This document shows positions 8,435 through 17,389 of a stretch of DNA of 33,531 nucleotides, piece after piece. The stretch comes from Mesonia aestuariivivens (GTDB lineage: Bacteria > Bacteroidota > Bacteroidia > Flavobacteriales > Flavobacteriaceae): assembly GCF_019311235.1 (NCBI RefSeq), contig NZ_JAHWDF010000020.1, positions 1 to 33,531 of the forward strand. Reading direction: 5' to 3'. A model generated the notes under the pieces. That model made no database searches. It was not told where the DNA came from and worked only from the letters and a program-made list of their open reading frames with translations. Numbering within the stretch: position 1 is the stretch's first letter; every line of letters starts with the position of its first letter. A program made the translations under genes and the position numbers.

Positions 8435-9619
8435 ATGGAAAATAAAGTTATACCTTACGGAAGACAACATATTACAGAGGAAGATATTAAAGTAGTGATA
8501 GAAACACTACAATCAGATTATCTTACGCAAGGTCCTAAAATTAAAGAGTTTGAAGATAATTTTGCTCAATATGTGGGGGCCAACTACGCAGTAGCATTGG
8601 CTAATGGTACAGCAGCATTACATTTATGTGCTATGGCATTAGATGTAAACCCTGGCGATAAAGTAATTACTACACCCATTACCTTTGCAGCTTCTGCGAA
8701 TTGTGTAAGGTACTGCGGCGGCGAAGTGGTTTTTGGCGACATCGACCCGGATACTTATTTGTTAGATATCAATTCCGTAAAAAAACTCTTAGAAGCATCC
8801 CCTAAAGGAACCTATAAAGGGATTATTCCGGTAGATTTTGCAGGTAGAGCTGTTAATTTGGAAGCGTTTAAAGCACTGGCAGATGAATATGGTTTATGGA
8901 TAATTGAAGATGCTTGCCATGCACCAGGTGGTTTTTTTAACGATACAAATGGAAAAGAACAATGGTGTGGTAACGGAAAATTTGCTGACTTAGCAATTTT
9001 TTCATTTCATCCCGTAAAACATATTGCTTCTGGAGAAGGAGGGATGGTAACTACCAATGATAGAGAACTTTATGGTCGACTTCTAAAACTACGTACCCAT
9101 GGTATTGTAAAAGATGATGGACAATATACCAATAGTATAGATTTTGCAGGAGGAGAAGATAGCTATCCTTTATGGTATATGGAAATGCAAGAATTAGGTT
9201 ACAATTATCGTATTACCGACTTTCAGGCCGCTTTGGGGAATAGCCAATTGCAACGTGCTGATGAAGGCGTACAACGAAGAAGAGAAATAGCTAAAGTTTA
9301 TGCTCAGGATTTTCAAGGTAAAAATTATGTAAAAGGACAATCCGGAATCGTAAAAGGGCATGCGCATCACTTGTATGTAGTGGAGGTAAGTGACCGTTTA
9401 GGCTTATATAATTACTTGCGAGAGCATAAGATTTTTGCACAAATTCATTACATTCCTTGTCATTTAATGCCATATTACCGACAATTTGGATGGAAAGAAG
9501 GAGATTTGCCTCATGCCGAAAACTACTATAAACACTGCATCAGTTTACCGATGTATCCTACCTTAACCAAAGAAGAACAACAATTTGTCATAACAACAAT
9601 TGATGAGTACTATAATTAG
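8435..9619 (+). CDS. pseC: UDP-4-amino-4,6-dideoxy-N-acetyl-beta-L-altrosamine transaminase
   Basis: A PLP-dependent DegT/DnrJ/EryC1 aminotransferase of 394 residues that adds the 4-amino group to the PseB product. ALANGTAALHL (54-64) contacts the cofactor phosphate, Asp159 in EDACHAPGG stacks with the pyridine nitrogen, and Lys195 in SFHPVKHIASGEGG is the Schiff-base lysine. YNYRITDFQAALG is also typical of the family. It starts 7 bp after pseB and overlaps pseF, so it is translated as part of the pse operon. Assignment to PseC rather than another sugar aminotransferase rests on family resemblance and the adjoining pseB. Confidence 0.93.
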   Translation: MENKVIPYGRQHITEEDIKVVIETLQSDYLTQGPKIKEFEDNFAQYVGANYAVALANGTAALHLCAMALDVNPGDKVITTPITFAASANCVRYCGGEVVFGDIDPDTYLLDINSVKKLLEASPKGTYKGIIPVDFAGRAVNLEAFKALADEYGLWIIEDACHAPGGFFNDTNGKEQWCGNGKFADLAIFSFHPVKHIASGEGGMVTTNDRELYGRLLKLRTHGIVKDDGQYTNSIDFAGGEDSYPLWYMEMQELGYNYRITDFQAALGNSQLQRADEGVQRRREIAKVYAQDFQGKNYVKGQSGIVKGHAHHLYVVEVSDRLGLYNYLREHKIFAQIHYIPCHLMPYYRQFGWKEGDLPHAENYYKHCISLPMYPTLTKEEQQFVITTIDEYYN

Positions 9620-10304
9620 TAACTTATGCATTATACCGGCACGAGGTGGTAGCAAGCGCATACCTAGAAAAAATATTAAAGATTTTTTGGGTAAGCCAAT
9701 CATTGCCTATTCTATAGAAACAGCTATTAAAAGTGGTTTATTTGATGAAGTGATGGTTTCAACCGATGACGAAGAAATTGCAGAAATTGCAAAAAAATAT
9801 GGAGCAAGAGTTCCTTTTCTAAGAAGCAAGGAAAAAGCAAATGACGTTGCAACAACTTTTGATGTTATAGAGGAAGTGCTTTTAAATTATAAAAAAGAGC
9901 GAATTTCTTTTGATAATGCGTGTTGTATTTATCCGTGTGCACCTTTTGTAACCTCAAGCCGATTAACAGAATCCTTTAAAATGTTAAGCAACTATGATAC
10001 CGTTTTTCCAGTTGTTAAATATGGTTTTCCGATACAACGAGCACTTAAAATGGAAAATCAGCAAAAAATTTTATTTATACAACCTGAATATAGTTTAGCG
10101 CGTTCTCAAGATCTTAGTGATAGCTACCATGATGCAGGGCAATTCTATTGGTTTAAGCCTGAAATTCTTTTGCAATCAAAAACTTTAATGACTGATAATA
10201 CAGGAGGAATAGAGCTTTCTGAATTAGAAGTGCAAGATATAGATAATCGGGTTGATTGGAAATTGGCAGAATTAAAATATAAATTGCAAAATGAGCTTTC
10301 CTAA
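9603..10304 (+). CDS. pseF: Pseudaminic acid cytidylyltransferase
   Basis: Activates pseudaminic acid with CTP to CMP-pseudaminic acid, the donor used by pseudaminyltransferases. The N-terminal IIPARGGSKRIPRKNIKDFLGKP is the classic CMP-nonulosonate synthetase nucleotide-binding segment, followed by STDDEEIAEIAKKYGA. I chose the ATG at 9603 (MSTIISNLCIIPARGG); an in-frame TTG lies one codon upstream. The gene overlaps pseC by 17 bp and the following acetyltransferase by 14 bp, which suggests translational coupling. About 233 residues, normal for the family. Confidence 0.92.
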   Translation: MSTIISNLCIIPARGGSKRIPRKNIKDFLGKPIIAYSIETAIKSGLFDEVMVSTDDEEIAEIAKKYGARVPFLRSKEKANDVATTFDVIEEVLLNYKKERISFDNACCIYPCAPFVTSSRLTESFKMLSNYDTVFPVVKYGFPIQRALKMENQQKILFIQPEYSLARSQDLSDSYHDAGQFYWFKPEILLQSKTLMTDNTGGIELSELEVQDIDNRVDWKLAELKYKLQNELS

Positions 10305-10860
10305 AAAATATAAAACATTAATAAATAATACTTTTTCAGAAAGGGAATATTCAATTACTCCTATTCGTTATGAAGACCGTTTTAAAATTATGCAATGGCG
10401 TAATGAACAGCTATACCATTTACGTCAAGCAAAACCTTTAACAGAAGAAGATCAAGAATTTTATTTTACGAATGTGGTTACTAAACTTTTTGAAAAAGAA
10501 CAACCTGATCAACTCTTATTTTCCTATTTGAAAAATGAAGAGTGTATTGGTTATGGAGGTTTGGTCCATATCAATTGGATAGATAAAAATGCAGAGATTT
10601 CTTTTATTATGGATACAAAATTAGAAAAAAATGAATTCGAAATGCAATGGGGAATATATTTGGAATTAATTGAACAAGTAGCTTTTAAAGAACTAAAACT
10701 ACATAAACTCTTTGTTTATGCATTTGATTTAAGACCTCATCTATACCAAGCAATTGAAAAAAAATGCTATAAAAAAGAAGCAGCTTTAAAAGAACATTGT
10801 TTATTTGAAAAGCAATATATAGATGTTATCATACACCGTAAAATTAATCCATGGAATTAG
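10291..10860 (+). CDS. pseH: GNAT-family N-acetyltransferase, PseH-like
   Basis: A 189-residue GNAT-fold protein. PseH acetylates the 4-amino group of the PseC product using acetyl-CoA, and the position inside the pse operon supports that role. Sequence support is moderate: RYEDRFKIMQWRNE near residues 25-40 and ECIGYGGLVHINWIDKNAEISFIMD near 85-110 fit the sugar-amine GNAT pattern, but GNAT motifs are weak predictors of substrate. It overlaps both neighbours (14 bp and 10 bp). Because a formyltransferase that could use the same amine is encoded next, either enzyme might modify that position, or they may act on different nitrogens. Confidence 0.75.
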   Translation: MSFPKKYKTLINNTFSEREYSITPIRYEDRFKIMQWRNEQLYHLRQAKPLTEEDQEFYFTNVVTKLFEKEQPDQLLFSYLKNEECIGYGGLVHINWIDKNAEISFIMDTKLEKNEFEMQWGIYLELIEQVAFKELKLHKLFVYAFDLRPHLYQAIEKKCYKKEAALKEHCLFEKQYIDVIIHRKINPWN

Positions 10861-11708
10861 GTGTATTGTGTAGTGGAGGATTAGGTTATTCTACATTAGT
10901 ACAGTTGGTAGATAAATACCCGATCAACTTTGTTTTTACAGATTCAAAATCGATCAGTATTATAGACTTGTGTAGAAATAAAAGCATACCTGTATTCATT
11001 GGTAACCCGAGGAAAGGTAAAGCAAAAAAAATCATAGAAGAAAATACATGTAATGTTTTAATATCAATTAATTACTTGTTCATTATAGAAGAAGATGTTA
11101 TTAATATGGGAAGTGATTTGACTTTTAATATACATGGTTCTTTATTGCCGAAATATAGAGGGAGAACCCCCCATGTATGGGCTATTATTAATGATGAAAA
11201 ACAAACAGGTATTACGGCGCATGTAATTGATGAAGGCTGTGATACCGGGAATATAATAGAACAAGTTGTCATACCTATTGATATAAAGGATACGGGAAAT
11301 GATGTGCTAGTCAAATACCATAATCACTATTTTCCATTAATTGAGAAAGTAATTACAAAATACAAAGAAGGAACGCTTACTTTTAAGAGTCAAAAAGAAG
11401 AAGAAGCAACTTATTTTGGTAAGCGGACTCATTTGGATGGTCGAATTAATTGGAACTGGCAGCGAAAGAGAATTTTTAATTGGGTTAGAGCACAGGCAAG
11501 TCCCTATCCTGGAGCATTTACATTTTACCAAGATGAAAAACTTATTATTGATGAAGTAAGTTTTTCAAATTATGGTTTTAACTATTCTATGGAAAATGGT
11601 CAGATATTAAGTGTTGAACCGTTATTAATAAAAACACCAAATGGCGTACTAAAAGTGAAATCCATGAGAGAAAATATTAAATTAAAAAAAGGAGCCTTAT
11701 TAATATGA
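10851..11708 (+). CDS. Formyltransferase-family protein (amino-sugar N-formyltransferase candidate)
   Basis: A 285-residue member of the methionyl-tRNA/ArnA-type formyltransferase family that transfers formyl from N10-formyl-THF to an amine. The catalytic triad is visible: Asn93 and His95 in FNIHGSLLP, and Asp131 in DEGCDTGN. A short C-terminal domain follows (DGRINWNW, VRAQASPYPGAF). It is not the housekeeping Fmt, since it lies between the pseH-like gene and pseI, overlapping both (10 bp and 4 bp). The likely substrate is the amino sugar of the pseudaminic pathway, giving an N-formyl derivative. No PseG hydrolase was recognised, and this gene sits where one could be expected. Confidence 0.82.
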   Translation: MELGVLCSGGLGYSTLVQLVDKYPINFVFTDSKSISIIDLCRNKSIPVFIGNPRKGKAKKIIEENTCNVLISINYLFIIEEDVINMGSDLTFNIHGSLLPKYRGRTPHVWAIINDEKQTGITAHVIDEGCDTGNIIEQVVIPIDIKDTGNDVLVKYHNHYFPLIEKVITKYKEGTLTFKSQKEEEATYFGKRTHLDGRINWNWQRKRIFNWVRAQASPYPGAFTFYQDEKLIIDEVSFSNYGFNYSMENGQILSVEPLLIKTPNGVLKVKSMRENIKLKKGALLI

Positions 11709-12733
11709 AAAAAGATTCTGTATTTATTATAGCCGAATTATCTGCTAATCATGGCGGAGATATAGAAATAGCAAAAAAAACAATCAGAGCTGCTAAACGG
11801 ACCGGAGCGGATGCAATCAAATTGCAAACCTATACCCCGGGTACGATTACCTTAGACTCTGATAAAGAAGATTTTATTATTAATTCGGGGAGTATTTGGG
11901 ACGGAAGAAAATACTATGAATTATATCAGGAGGCCTATACGCCTTGGGAATGGCAAGAAGAACTCTTTCAGGTAGCCAAAGAAGAAGGTTTGATTTGTTT
12001 TTCTTCTCCTTTTGATAAAACAGCGGTTGATTTTCTAGAAAAGTTAGAAAATCCAATTTATAAAATTGCTTCTTTTGAAATTACAGATATTCCTTTGATT
12101 GAATATGCTGCTTCAAAAGGAAAGCCAATGATTATCTCTACAGGAATTGCTGAGTTTGAAGATATTCAATTAGCAGTGGAAACTTGTAGAAAAGCAGGAA
12201 ATGAAGATATTACCATTTTAAAATGCACCTCTTCTTATCCGGCACCCATAGAAGAAGCTAATTTAGTGATGATGCAGCGTTTTGCAAAAGACTTCGGGGT
12301 TAAAGTCGGTCTGTCAGACCATACACTAGGAACAACGGTTCCTGTAGTCGCTACAGCTTTAGGAGCAAAAGTAATAGAAAAGCATTTTATCTTAGATAAA
12401 TCTATCGGCGGTCCCGATGCGAGTTTCTCTTTAGACGAACAAGAATTTACCAACATGGTAACCGCAGTTCGAAAAGCAGAACAAGCGATGGGTCAAGAAA
12501 CTTATGAGCTAACTGAAAAACAGAAAGCAGGAAAAGCCTTTGCGCGCTCCTTATATGTAGCTGAAGACATCAAAAAAGGAGAAGAGTTTACCGAAAAAAA
12601 TGTACGTTCAGTAAGACCGGGGTTTGGAATGCATCCTAAGTATTTGAAAGACTTTTTAGGAAAAAAAACTGTTTCTAATTTAGAGAAAGGAGAGAGAATA
12701 AGTCCAAATACAATGAATTTTAAAGATAAATAA
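11705..12733 (+). CDS. pseI: Pseudaminic acid synthase
   Basis: A NeuB-family enzyme of 342 residues that condenses 2,4-diacetamido-2,4,6-trideoxy-L-altrose with phosphoenolpyruvate to make pseudaminic acid. The N-terminal TIM barrel starts IIAELSANHGGDIEIAKKTI and includes AIKLQTYTPGTITLDS, KIASFEITDIPLI and VGLSDHTLGTTVP. A C-terminal SAF (antifreeze-like) domain covers about residues 280-342 with SVRPGFGMHPKYL. The ELSANHGG and TYTPGT signatures favour PseI over sialic or legionaminic acid synthases. ATGA overlap with the formyltransferase. It is the last gene of the tight pse block; a 233-bp AT-rich gap follows. Confidence 0.94.
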   Translation: MKKDSVFIIAELSANHGGDIEIAKKTIRAAKRTGADAIKLQTYTPGTITLDSDKEDFIINSGSIWDGRKYYELYQEAYTPWEWQEELFQVAKEEGLICFSSPFDKTAVDFLEKLENPIYKIASFEITDIPLIEYAASKGKPMIISTGIAEFEDIQLAVETCRKAGNEDITILKCTSSYPAPIEEANLVMMQRFAKDFGVKVGLSDHTLGTTVPVVATALGAKVIEKHFILDKSIGGPDASFSLDEQEFTNMVTAVRKAEQAMGQETYELTEKQKAGKAFARSLYVAEDIKKGEEFTEKNVRSVRPGFGMHPKYLKDFLGKKTVSNLEKGERISPNTMNFKDK

Positions 12734-12756
12734 AAGCAAGAAAGCATATAAGATTA

Positions 12757-12791
12757 AATTATTAAAGAGGAGTATGTACTGTTTAATAATT
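12757..12791 (+). other. AT-rich hairpin after pseI
   Basis: AATTATTAAA (12757-12766) is the exact inverse of TTTAATAATT (12782-12791), with a 15-base loop. It lies 23 bp after the pseI stop. With no G or C in the stem and no T-tract directly after it, it would be a weak terminator; it could instead be an mRNA-end or processing structure. The rest of the 233-bp gap shows nothing I recognise. Confidence 0.35.
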
Positions 12792-12966
12792 ATATTTTAT
12801 GTGGGTTTTTCAAAAAAAAAATGATGTGTATTAGATTATTTATAGAATACTCATTTTTAATAAATCATGAGATCCGGTTATTTTTTTTATAAGAATTCAA
12901 GTTTTCACACATATGTATGTTATAATTGCAAGGGTAGATGTTAAATTCAGTAGTTTGTAAACTTTT

Positions 12967-14172
12967 ATGAGTAAAACAAGAAAAACTGTTTTATATAATT
13001 TTTCAGGAACTTTATTTGATAAAGGGCTTCCATTGATTATAGGTTTGCTAGCATCAAATTATATGAATTCATCAGATTTTGGAATATGGACTTTATATTA
13101 CCAATTTTTATTGATTATAAATGCTGTTTGTATATCATCTCTTTTGGGCTTTTTTAATCGTAAGTTTTACGAATATCCAATATCAAAACGTAAAATGTAC
13201 ATTTATAACTATCCTATATTATTTTTAATGATTAGTATAGTTACCATTTTCTTCTATCTTTTTTTTAGTGATACTGTTGCATTTTTTATCATAGAAATTT
13301 TGCTAGTATTTGCATTTTTAATCTATAATTATCTATCACAGTTCTTAAGGTTTAATGGTCAAGATAAATTATACATGATTTTGTCTATGGTGAGGACACT
13401 AGTTTTTGGACTCTTGATACTATATGTAATACTAAGTAAAGGTGTATTAACTTATTTAGAAATAATTAGTTTTTTTCTTATCGGTCATATTCCTATCATT
13501 TTTTATTCTTTAAAAAAAATAAATTTTACCAGAGCTTATACTAATTCAGAACCTAAAGAGTTTATAAGTTTGGCTTCTTATGGCTTGTTAACGTCAACAA
13601 CAGGAGGTATTGATAAATTCGCAATAGTTTTTATAGGGAATTCTACTGCTTTTTTAGGGGTTTACGCATATTTCTATACGATAGCTACAGCAACGAATTT
13701 AATTGTTGAGGCTGGAAAAAAAATATTTACTCCTTTACAATTTAAATCATTCTCAAAATTCGGAAAATTACAGAAAGGGATTCAAAAAAAAATTAATTAT
13801 TTTATTCTTTTTTTGGGATTCTTACAAGTTTTCTTGCCACAGCTTCTTTACTGGTTTTTAATGAAGCTAAATTTAGTTAATGATAGTTTTTCTCATTATG
13901 AAAATCCAGAATTACTCATTCTAATATTTTCAATTGGATTTTATATTTTTAGTATTTACCATTTTATAAATCCAAAACTTATTTATTACAAGAAGTCCCT
14001 TCTAATGTCTTGTAGTTTAATTATTTCCATAGTAATCTATTTGATATTACTATTTGTTACTCAGTCAAACTCTTATATAGGTTTGGCGATTTTAAAAACT
14101 GTGTTGCTATCATTAATTACAATTTTTACTTTTTTTACATTAAAACTTATAAAATTGAATGTGGATAAATAA
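12967..14172 (+). CDS. wzx: Oligosaccharide flippase, Wzx-like
   Basis: A 401-residue integral membrane protein of the MATE/MVF-type polysaccharide transporter group. It starts with the family's typical amphipathic opening (KTVLYNFSGTLFDKGLPLIIGLL) and continues with about a dozen hydrophobic helices. It would flip lipid-linked repeat units from cytoplasm to periplasm. The role is given by topology and by its place in a cluster with a polymerase and an initiating transferase. From here to about 17.4 kb the DNA is visibly more AT-rich, and the proteins richer in Lys, Ile, Phe and Asn, than in the upstream sugar genes. Overlaps the next gene by 14 bp. Confidence 0.85.
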   Translation: MSKTRKTVLYNFSGTLFDKGLPLIIGLLASNYMNSSDFGIWTLYYQFLLIINAVCISSLLGFFNRKFYEYPISKRKMYIYNYPILFLMISIVTIFFYLFFSDTVAFFIIEILLVFAFLIYNYLSQFLRFNGQDKLYMILSMVRTLVFGLLILYVILSKGVLTYLEIISFFLIGHIPIIFYSLKKINFTRAYTNSEPKEFISLASYGLLTSTTGGIDKFAIVFIGNSTAFLGVYAYFYTIATATNLIVEAGKKIFTPLQFKSFSKFGKLQKGIQKKINYFILFLGFLQVFLPQLLYWFLMKLNLVNDSFSHYENPELLILIFSIGFYIFSIYHFINPKLIYYKKSLLMSCSLIISIVIYLILLFVTQSNSYIGLAILKTVLLSLITIFTFFTLKLIKLNVDK

Positions 14173-15367
14173 AGCATTTAGACATTATAAAGCGAATTAT
14201 GATTTATTTAATCAATTTGATTTACGCTATCCCAAGTGGAAAATCAAATTAATTACATGTATATATCTAAGCTTTTATTATATAGGAGTATCATATATAT
14301 TGAGGAAAATCATTAAAAACTATTTGGTTCGTAAAAATAATTTAAAAAAAAGGCTTGTATACCTATTAATGAGTAAAAATCATTATCATACTTTTAAAAA
14401 TTTAATTGTACCAGAAATTGATTATTCAATAATAGCAACAATAAGAAATAAAAATATAAAAAACAGCTTTTTTATCAGTGATTCATTAATTATCATAGCA
14501 TCAATTTGTAATGCTAAAGAACTTAAAGGATTCTTTAATTACAAAGATGTGCAAATAATAAATAATTTCCCAAGAGTATTAAAGTTACTAGGCCACCATT
14601 TCATTTTTGATGTGATTTTGAACGATGTGAAGACAATTGTTAAGTTTAATGATCATAGTATTTACTCTACTCTAATATATGATTTATGTGTTAAAAAAGG
14701 CATTAAAACTGTTTACGTACAGCATGCTCCAGTTTCAGAAAGATTTCCTGTATTACATCATGATCTAAATGTATTGTTTAGCAAGGATAGTTTCAAAAAA
14801 TATAAGCAAAGTGATGTCGATAGTAAAACCCTAGTAATGTTTGATTTTCGAATTATTCCTTTTATATCTCTAGTTGAACCAGACTTATGTATAAAAAATA
14901 AAGTATTAATTTGTTTAAATATGTTAGATGGATTTGAAAGCTTGAGAAAACTACTCTCTTTGCTTAAAAATTACTTTGATATTATTATAAGGCCGCATCC
15001 TGCTGACAGAAGAAATTTCAATGTTTTTAAAGGAGAAAACATTCAAATTTCTAAAAATCCAGAATTAATAGAAGATATGAGGTTAGTGGGCAAAGTAATA
15101 GCAAATGAATCTGCTGTTGCACTTGAAGCGTTAGCCGCAAAAAGGTTGTTTTATAAAGCATCTTTCCTTTCAAAACATATAGATAATTATGGGTTTATAA
15201 AAAAGGGTTTGGTTAAAAAGCATTATGATACCCCCGAAAATCTTAAACATGCATTATTAGTATCAGAAAATGCATGTGATAAAACAGTACTCTCATTTTT
15301 TATTGGTAATTTTGATCAAATTGAAGATAAACTAAAACTTCTTAATAATGAAATACTTTCTCTCTGA
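14159..15367 (+). CDS. Putative GT-B-type glycosyltransferase (pseudaminyltransferase candidate)
   Basis: A 402-residue cytoplasmic or membrane-associated protein I do not recognise with certainty. The N-terminal part has one hydrophobic stretch (about 31-48). The C-terminal half looks like a GT-B nucleotide-binding domain: YVQHAPVSERFP, LDGFES, IIRPHPADRR (His-Pro near residue 280) and NESAVALEALAAKRLFYK (about 316-333). An HP motif followed by an S-containing motif is what bacterial sialyltransferases and polysialyltransferases use to hold CMP, and the locus makes CMP-pseudaminic acid. CDP-glycerol-type transferases share similar patterns. It overlaps both neighbours (14 and 20 bp). Confidence 0.55.
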   Translation: MWINKAFRHYKANYDLFNQFDLRYPKWKIKLITCIYLSFYYIGVSYILRKIIKNYLVRKNNLKKRLVYLLMSKNHYHTFKNLIVPEIDYSIIATIRNKNIKNSFFISDSLIIIASICNAKELKGFFNYKDVQIINNFPRVLKLLGHHFIFDVILNDVKTIVKFNDHSIYSTLIYDLCVKKGIKTVYVQHAPVSERFPVLHHDLNVLFSKDSFKKYKQSDVDSKTLVMFDFRIIPFISLVEPDLCIKNKVLICLNMLDGFESLRKLLSLLKNYFDIIIRPHPADRRNFNVFKGENIQISKNPELIEDMRLVGKVIANESAVALEALAAKRLFYKASFLSKHIDNYGFIKKGLVKKHYDTPENLKHALLVSENACDKTVLSFFIGNFDQIEDKLKLLNNEILSL

Positions 15368-16106
15368 GTTGAAATATAGTTTTAATAACCTTGTAACAAA
15401 CTCTAACCAAAACTATGTACAGGCATATAACGAATTAAAAGAAAAAGGTTTTGTTATAGTCGAAAATTTTATATCGAAAGACAATGCTGCTGAACTTAGA
15501 AAGGAAATTGATTATTACTTAAAAAAAGATTATTCATGGAATGATAATGCAGGGAGTGATGGTAGAGTTTATGGAATAGAGAGAGTTTCAGACCTATTTA
15601 AGAATTTATTTAAAAATGAAAAACTTCACTATTTATACAGTAAGTATATAGACGCAAAAAATTGCAATGAATTTATTATGGCAAACCGCGTTGAGTATAA
15701 AGAGGGAAACCTTGGAAGTGGTGGGGGATGGCATCGTGATAGTATGAACAGAAGACAGTTGAAGTTTATTTTATATTTAACCGATGTGAATGAAGAATCA
15801 GGTTGTTTTCAATATATACCTGGGACACATAAACCTTTGGAAAAATATCGGATTAATAAAAGTCTTAGTAAAAAGTTAAGTGATCCTCGTTACTCACAAG
15901 AAGAGATAAGCAAACTAGTGAGTAATAGTGCTTATAATATAGAAGATTTAATCGGGGAGCAAGGGACATTAATTGTAGTCGAAACGAGTGGTATACATAG
16001 AGGGAAACCAATTGAAAAAGGTTATGTTAGGTATGCAGCTACAAACTATATGTCAGATGCCGATTTTTCCTTAGGTATTAAAGCAAATTTAGTTAAGAAT
16101 AAATAA
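15348..16106 (+). CDS. Phytanoyl-CoA dioxygenase (PhyH)-family Fe(II)/2-oxoglutarate oxygenase
   Basis: A 252-residue protein with the double-stranded beta-helix iron site: His129 and Asp131 in GGWHRDSMN, the distal His217 in ETSGIHRGKP, and Arg219 two residues on. The body includes LKFILYLTDVNEESGCFQYIPGTHKP, a hallmark of PhyH proteins. Family members hydroxylate small molecules using oxygen and 2-oxoglutarate. Inside a glycan locus it may hydroxylate a sugar, acyl group or lipid carrier product; substrate cannot be read from the sequence. It overlaps the preceding transferase by 20 bp and the following polymerase by 1 bp, so it is firmly embedded in the operon. Confidence 0.85.
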   Translation: MKYFLSELKYSFNNLVTNSNQNYVQAYNELKEKGFVIVENFISKDNAAELRKEIDYYLKKDYSWNDNAGSDGRVYGIERVSDLFKNLFKNEKLHYLYSKYIDAKNCNEFIMANRVEYKEGNLGSGGGWHRDSMNRRQLKFILYLTDVNEESGCFQYIPGTHKPLEKYRINKSLSKKLSDPRYSQEEISKLVSNSAYNIEDLIGEQGTLIVVETSGIHRGKPIEKGYVRYAATNYMSDADFSLGIKANLVKNK

Positions 16107-17383
16107 TGAGCTTAAAAAGGGTTTCTGATAAAAAGCTTACTCGTTCTGCTTGGACTGTTTTTTTTCTGTATATAGGAATTTACTATTTCTATCCATTAAT
16201 AATGAATTTTTTTTTTAAGGAAGAGTACAACAGTCTTTTTAAAAATATAAATTCATTTTTGCCGATTGTATATGTAGTTTTTTTTATTTCTATTGTAAGT
16301 TTTTTATTGCTTTTTCTACCAAGTTTACGCTTAAAACGCTTAAAAAACTTTGCTACTTTATTAACTAATGGTAAAATAGGTTTTTTTATATCTATTTTAT
16401 TTTTTGTTTGCGGGATAAATTTTTTTGTTAATTATACTGTTGCCTTCAGACACGCTGCTGATTCAAGTATTGGAGGAGAAGGTGTACTTATGATATTAAC
16501 CTTTGCGTTTAGATCTATAGCCAAGTTAGTTTTTTTCTATTTTTTAATGGCTCAACTTCAGGGTAAAACTTTAAGAAAAAATCAAAAAAGAATATTATTT
16601 ATATATTTATTGTCTTTTGCTTTAACCCTTAATGCTTCGGTTGATATTATTTTTACTTTATTAGGAGTGATTGTGCTATTTAATAAGGAACATTGGCTAA
16701 TAGAAAAAAGTCAATTTTTTTTTAAGAGAATTAAAAATAATTTATCAAAACTAATATTATTATTTTTTTTAGTTGTTGGAACAATATTTATTGGTAATTT
16801 GAATAAGGTAGGTGAAGATGCCGCACTAGATCTTTTTTTGAACACTCAAAATATCGAAAAAATATTTATTAGTACATCGAAACGTATTTCTACTTGGTAT
16901 GCACCTGTAATGATATTAGGTAATAAAAACGAAAGTCTTAATGAAATGGCTTTTAGTTCTTTAAATGGTGTTTTGACAAATTTAAAAATAAGGATAGACA
17001 TTTTGTTAAAGGGTTCTAGTGAATTAAAAGTGCCAGAAATTTGGAGTATTAATAGGGCTAATTACCTTAATACTATGAAGTATACATATAATCCTAGAAC
17101 AGGCGCTTCGCCAGGTATGATCGGATCTGCATTTTATTTGCCATATTTTCCTTTTAATTTTATTTTAATTGCTATATATACAGTTTGGATGATAAGATAT
17201 TTTAGTATGGTAATTGGCAGATATAAATATAATATTTTCGGCTACTTTTTTTTATTGTTTTTATTTTCACCAATTTTTGAAAGTCCAATTGATTTAATCA
17301 ACTTTATTGGCCCGGGCTTTATATATGTATTCAGCTTTATAGCCTTTTCCGAAAAGTTATTAAAGGATTATAAAGTTTCTTAA
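16106..17383 (+). CDS. wzy: O-antigen/oligosaccharide repeat-unit polymerase, Wzy-like
   Basis: A 425-residue polytopic membrane protein with about ten to twelve hydrophobic helices and a long polar segment (about residues 240-340) that fits the large periplasmic loop of Wzy polymerases. Wzy joins flipped repeat units in the periplasm. Sequence is too diverged for a symbol by motif alone; topology and position beside a flippase and an initiating transferase carry the call. Very AT-rich, as usual for serotype-determining genes. The start ATG overlaps the stop of the dioxygenase gene. Confidence 0.75.
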   Translation: MSLKRVSDKKLTRSAWTVFFLYIGIYYFYPLIMNFFFKEEYNSLFKNINSFLPIVYVVFFISIVSFLLLFLPSLRLKRLKNFATLLTNGKIGFFISILFFVCGINFFVNYTVAFRHAADSSIGGEGVLMILTFAFRSIAKLVFFYFLMAQLQGKTLRKNQKRILFIYLLSFALTLNASVDIIFTLLGVIVLFNKEHWLIEKSQFFFKRIKNNLSKLILLFFLVVGTIFIGNLNKVGEDAALDLFLNTQNIEKIFISTSKRISTWYAPVMILGNKNESLNEMAFSSLNGVLTNLKIRIDILLKGSSELKVPEIWSINRANYLNTMKYTYNPRTGASPGMIGSAFYLPYFPFNFILIAIYTVWMIRYFSMVIGRYKYNIFGYFFLLFLFSPIFESPIDLINFIGPGFIYVFSFIAFSEKLLKDYKVS

Positions 17384-17389
17384 TCTATT

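Noticed and set aside
10851-11708. Possibility that this gene is PseG
   Set aside because: The FNIHGSLLP and DEGCDTGN motifs identify a formyltransferase; PseG has a GT-B-like fold with a different N-terminal signature.
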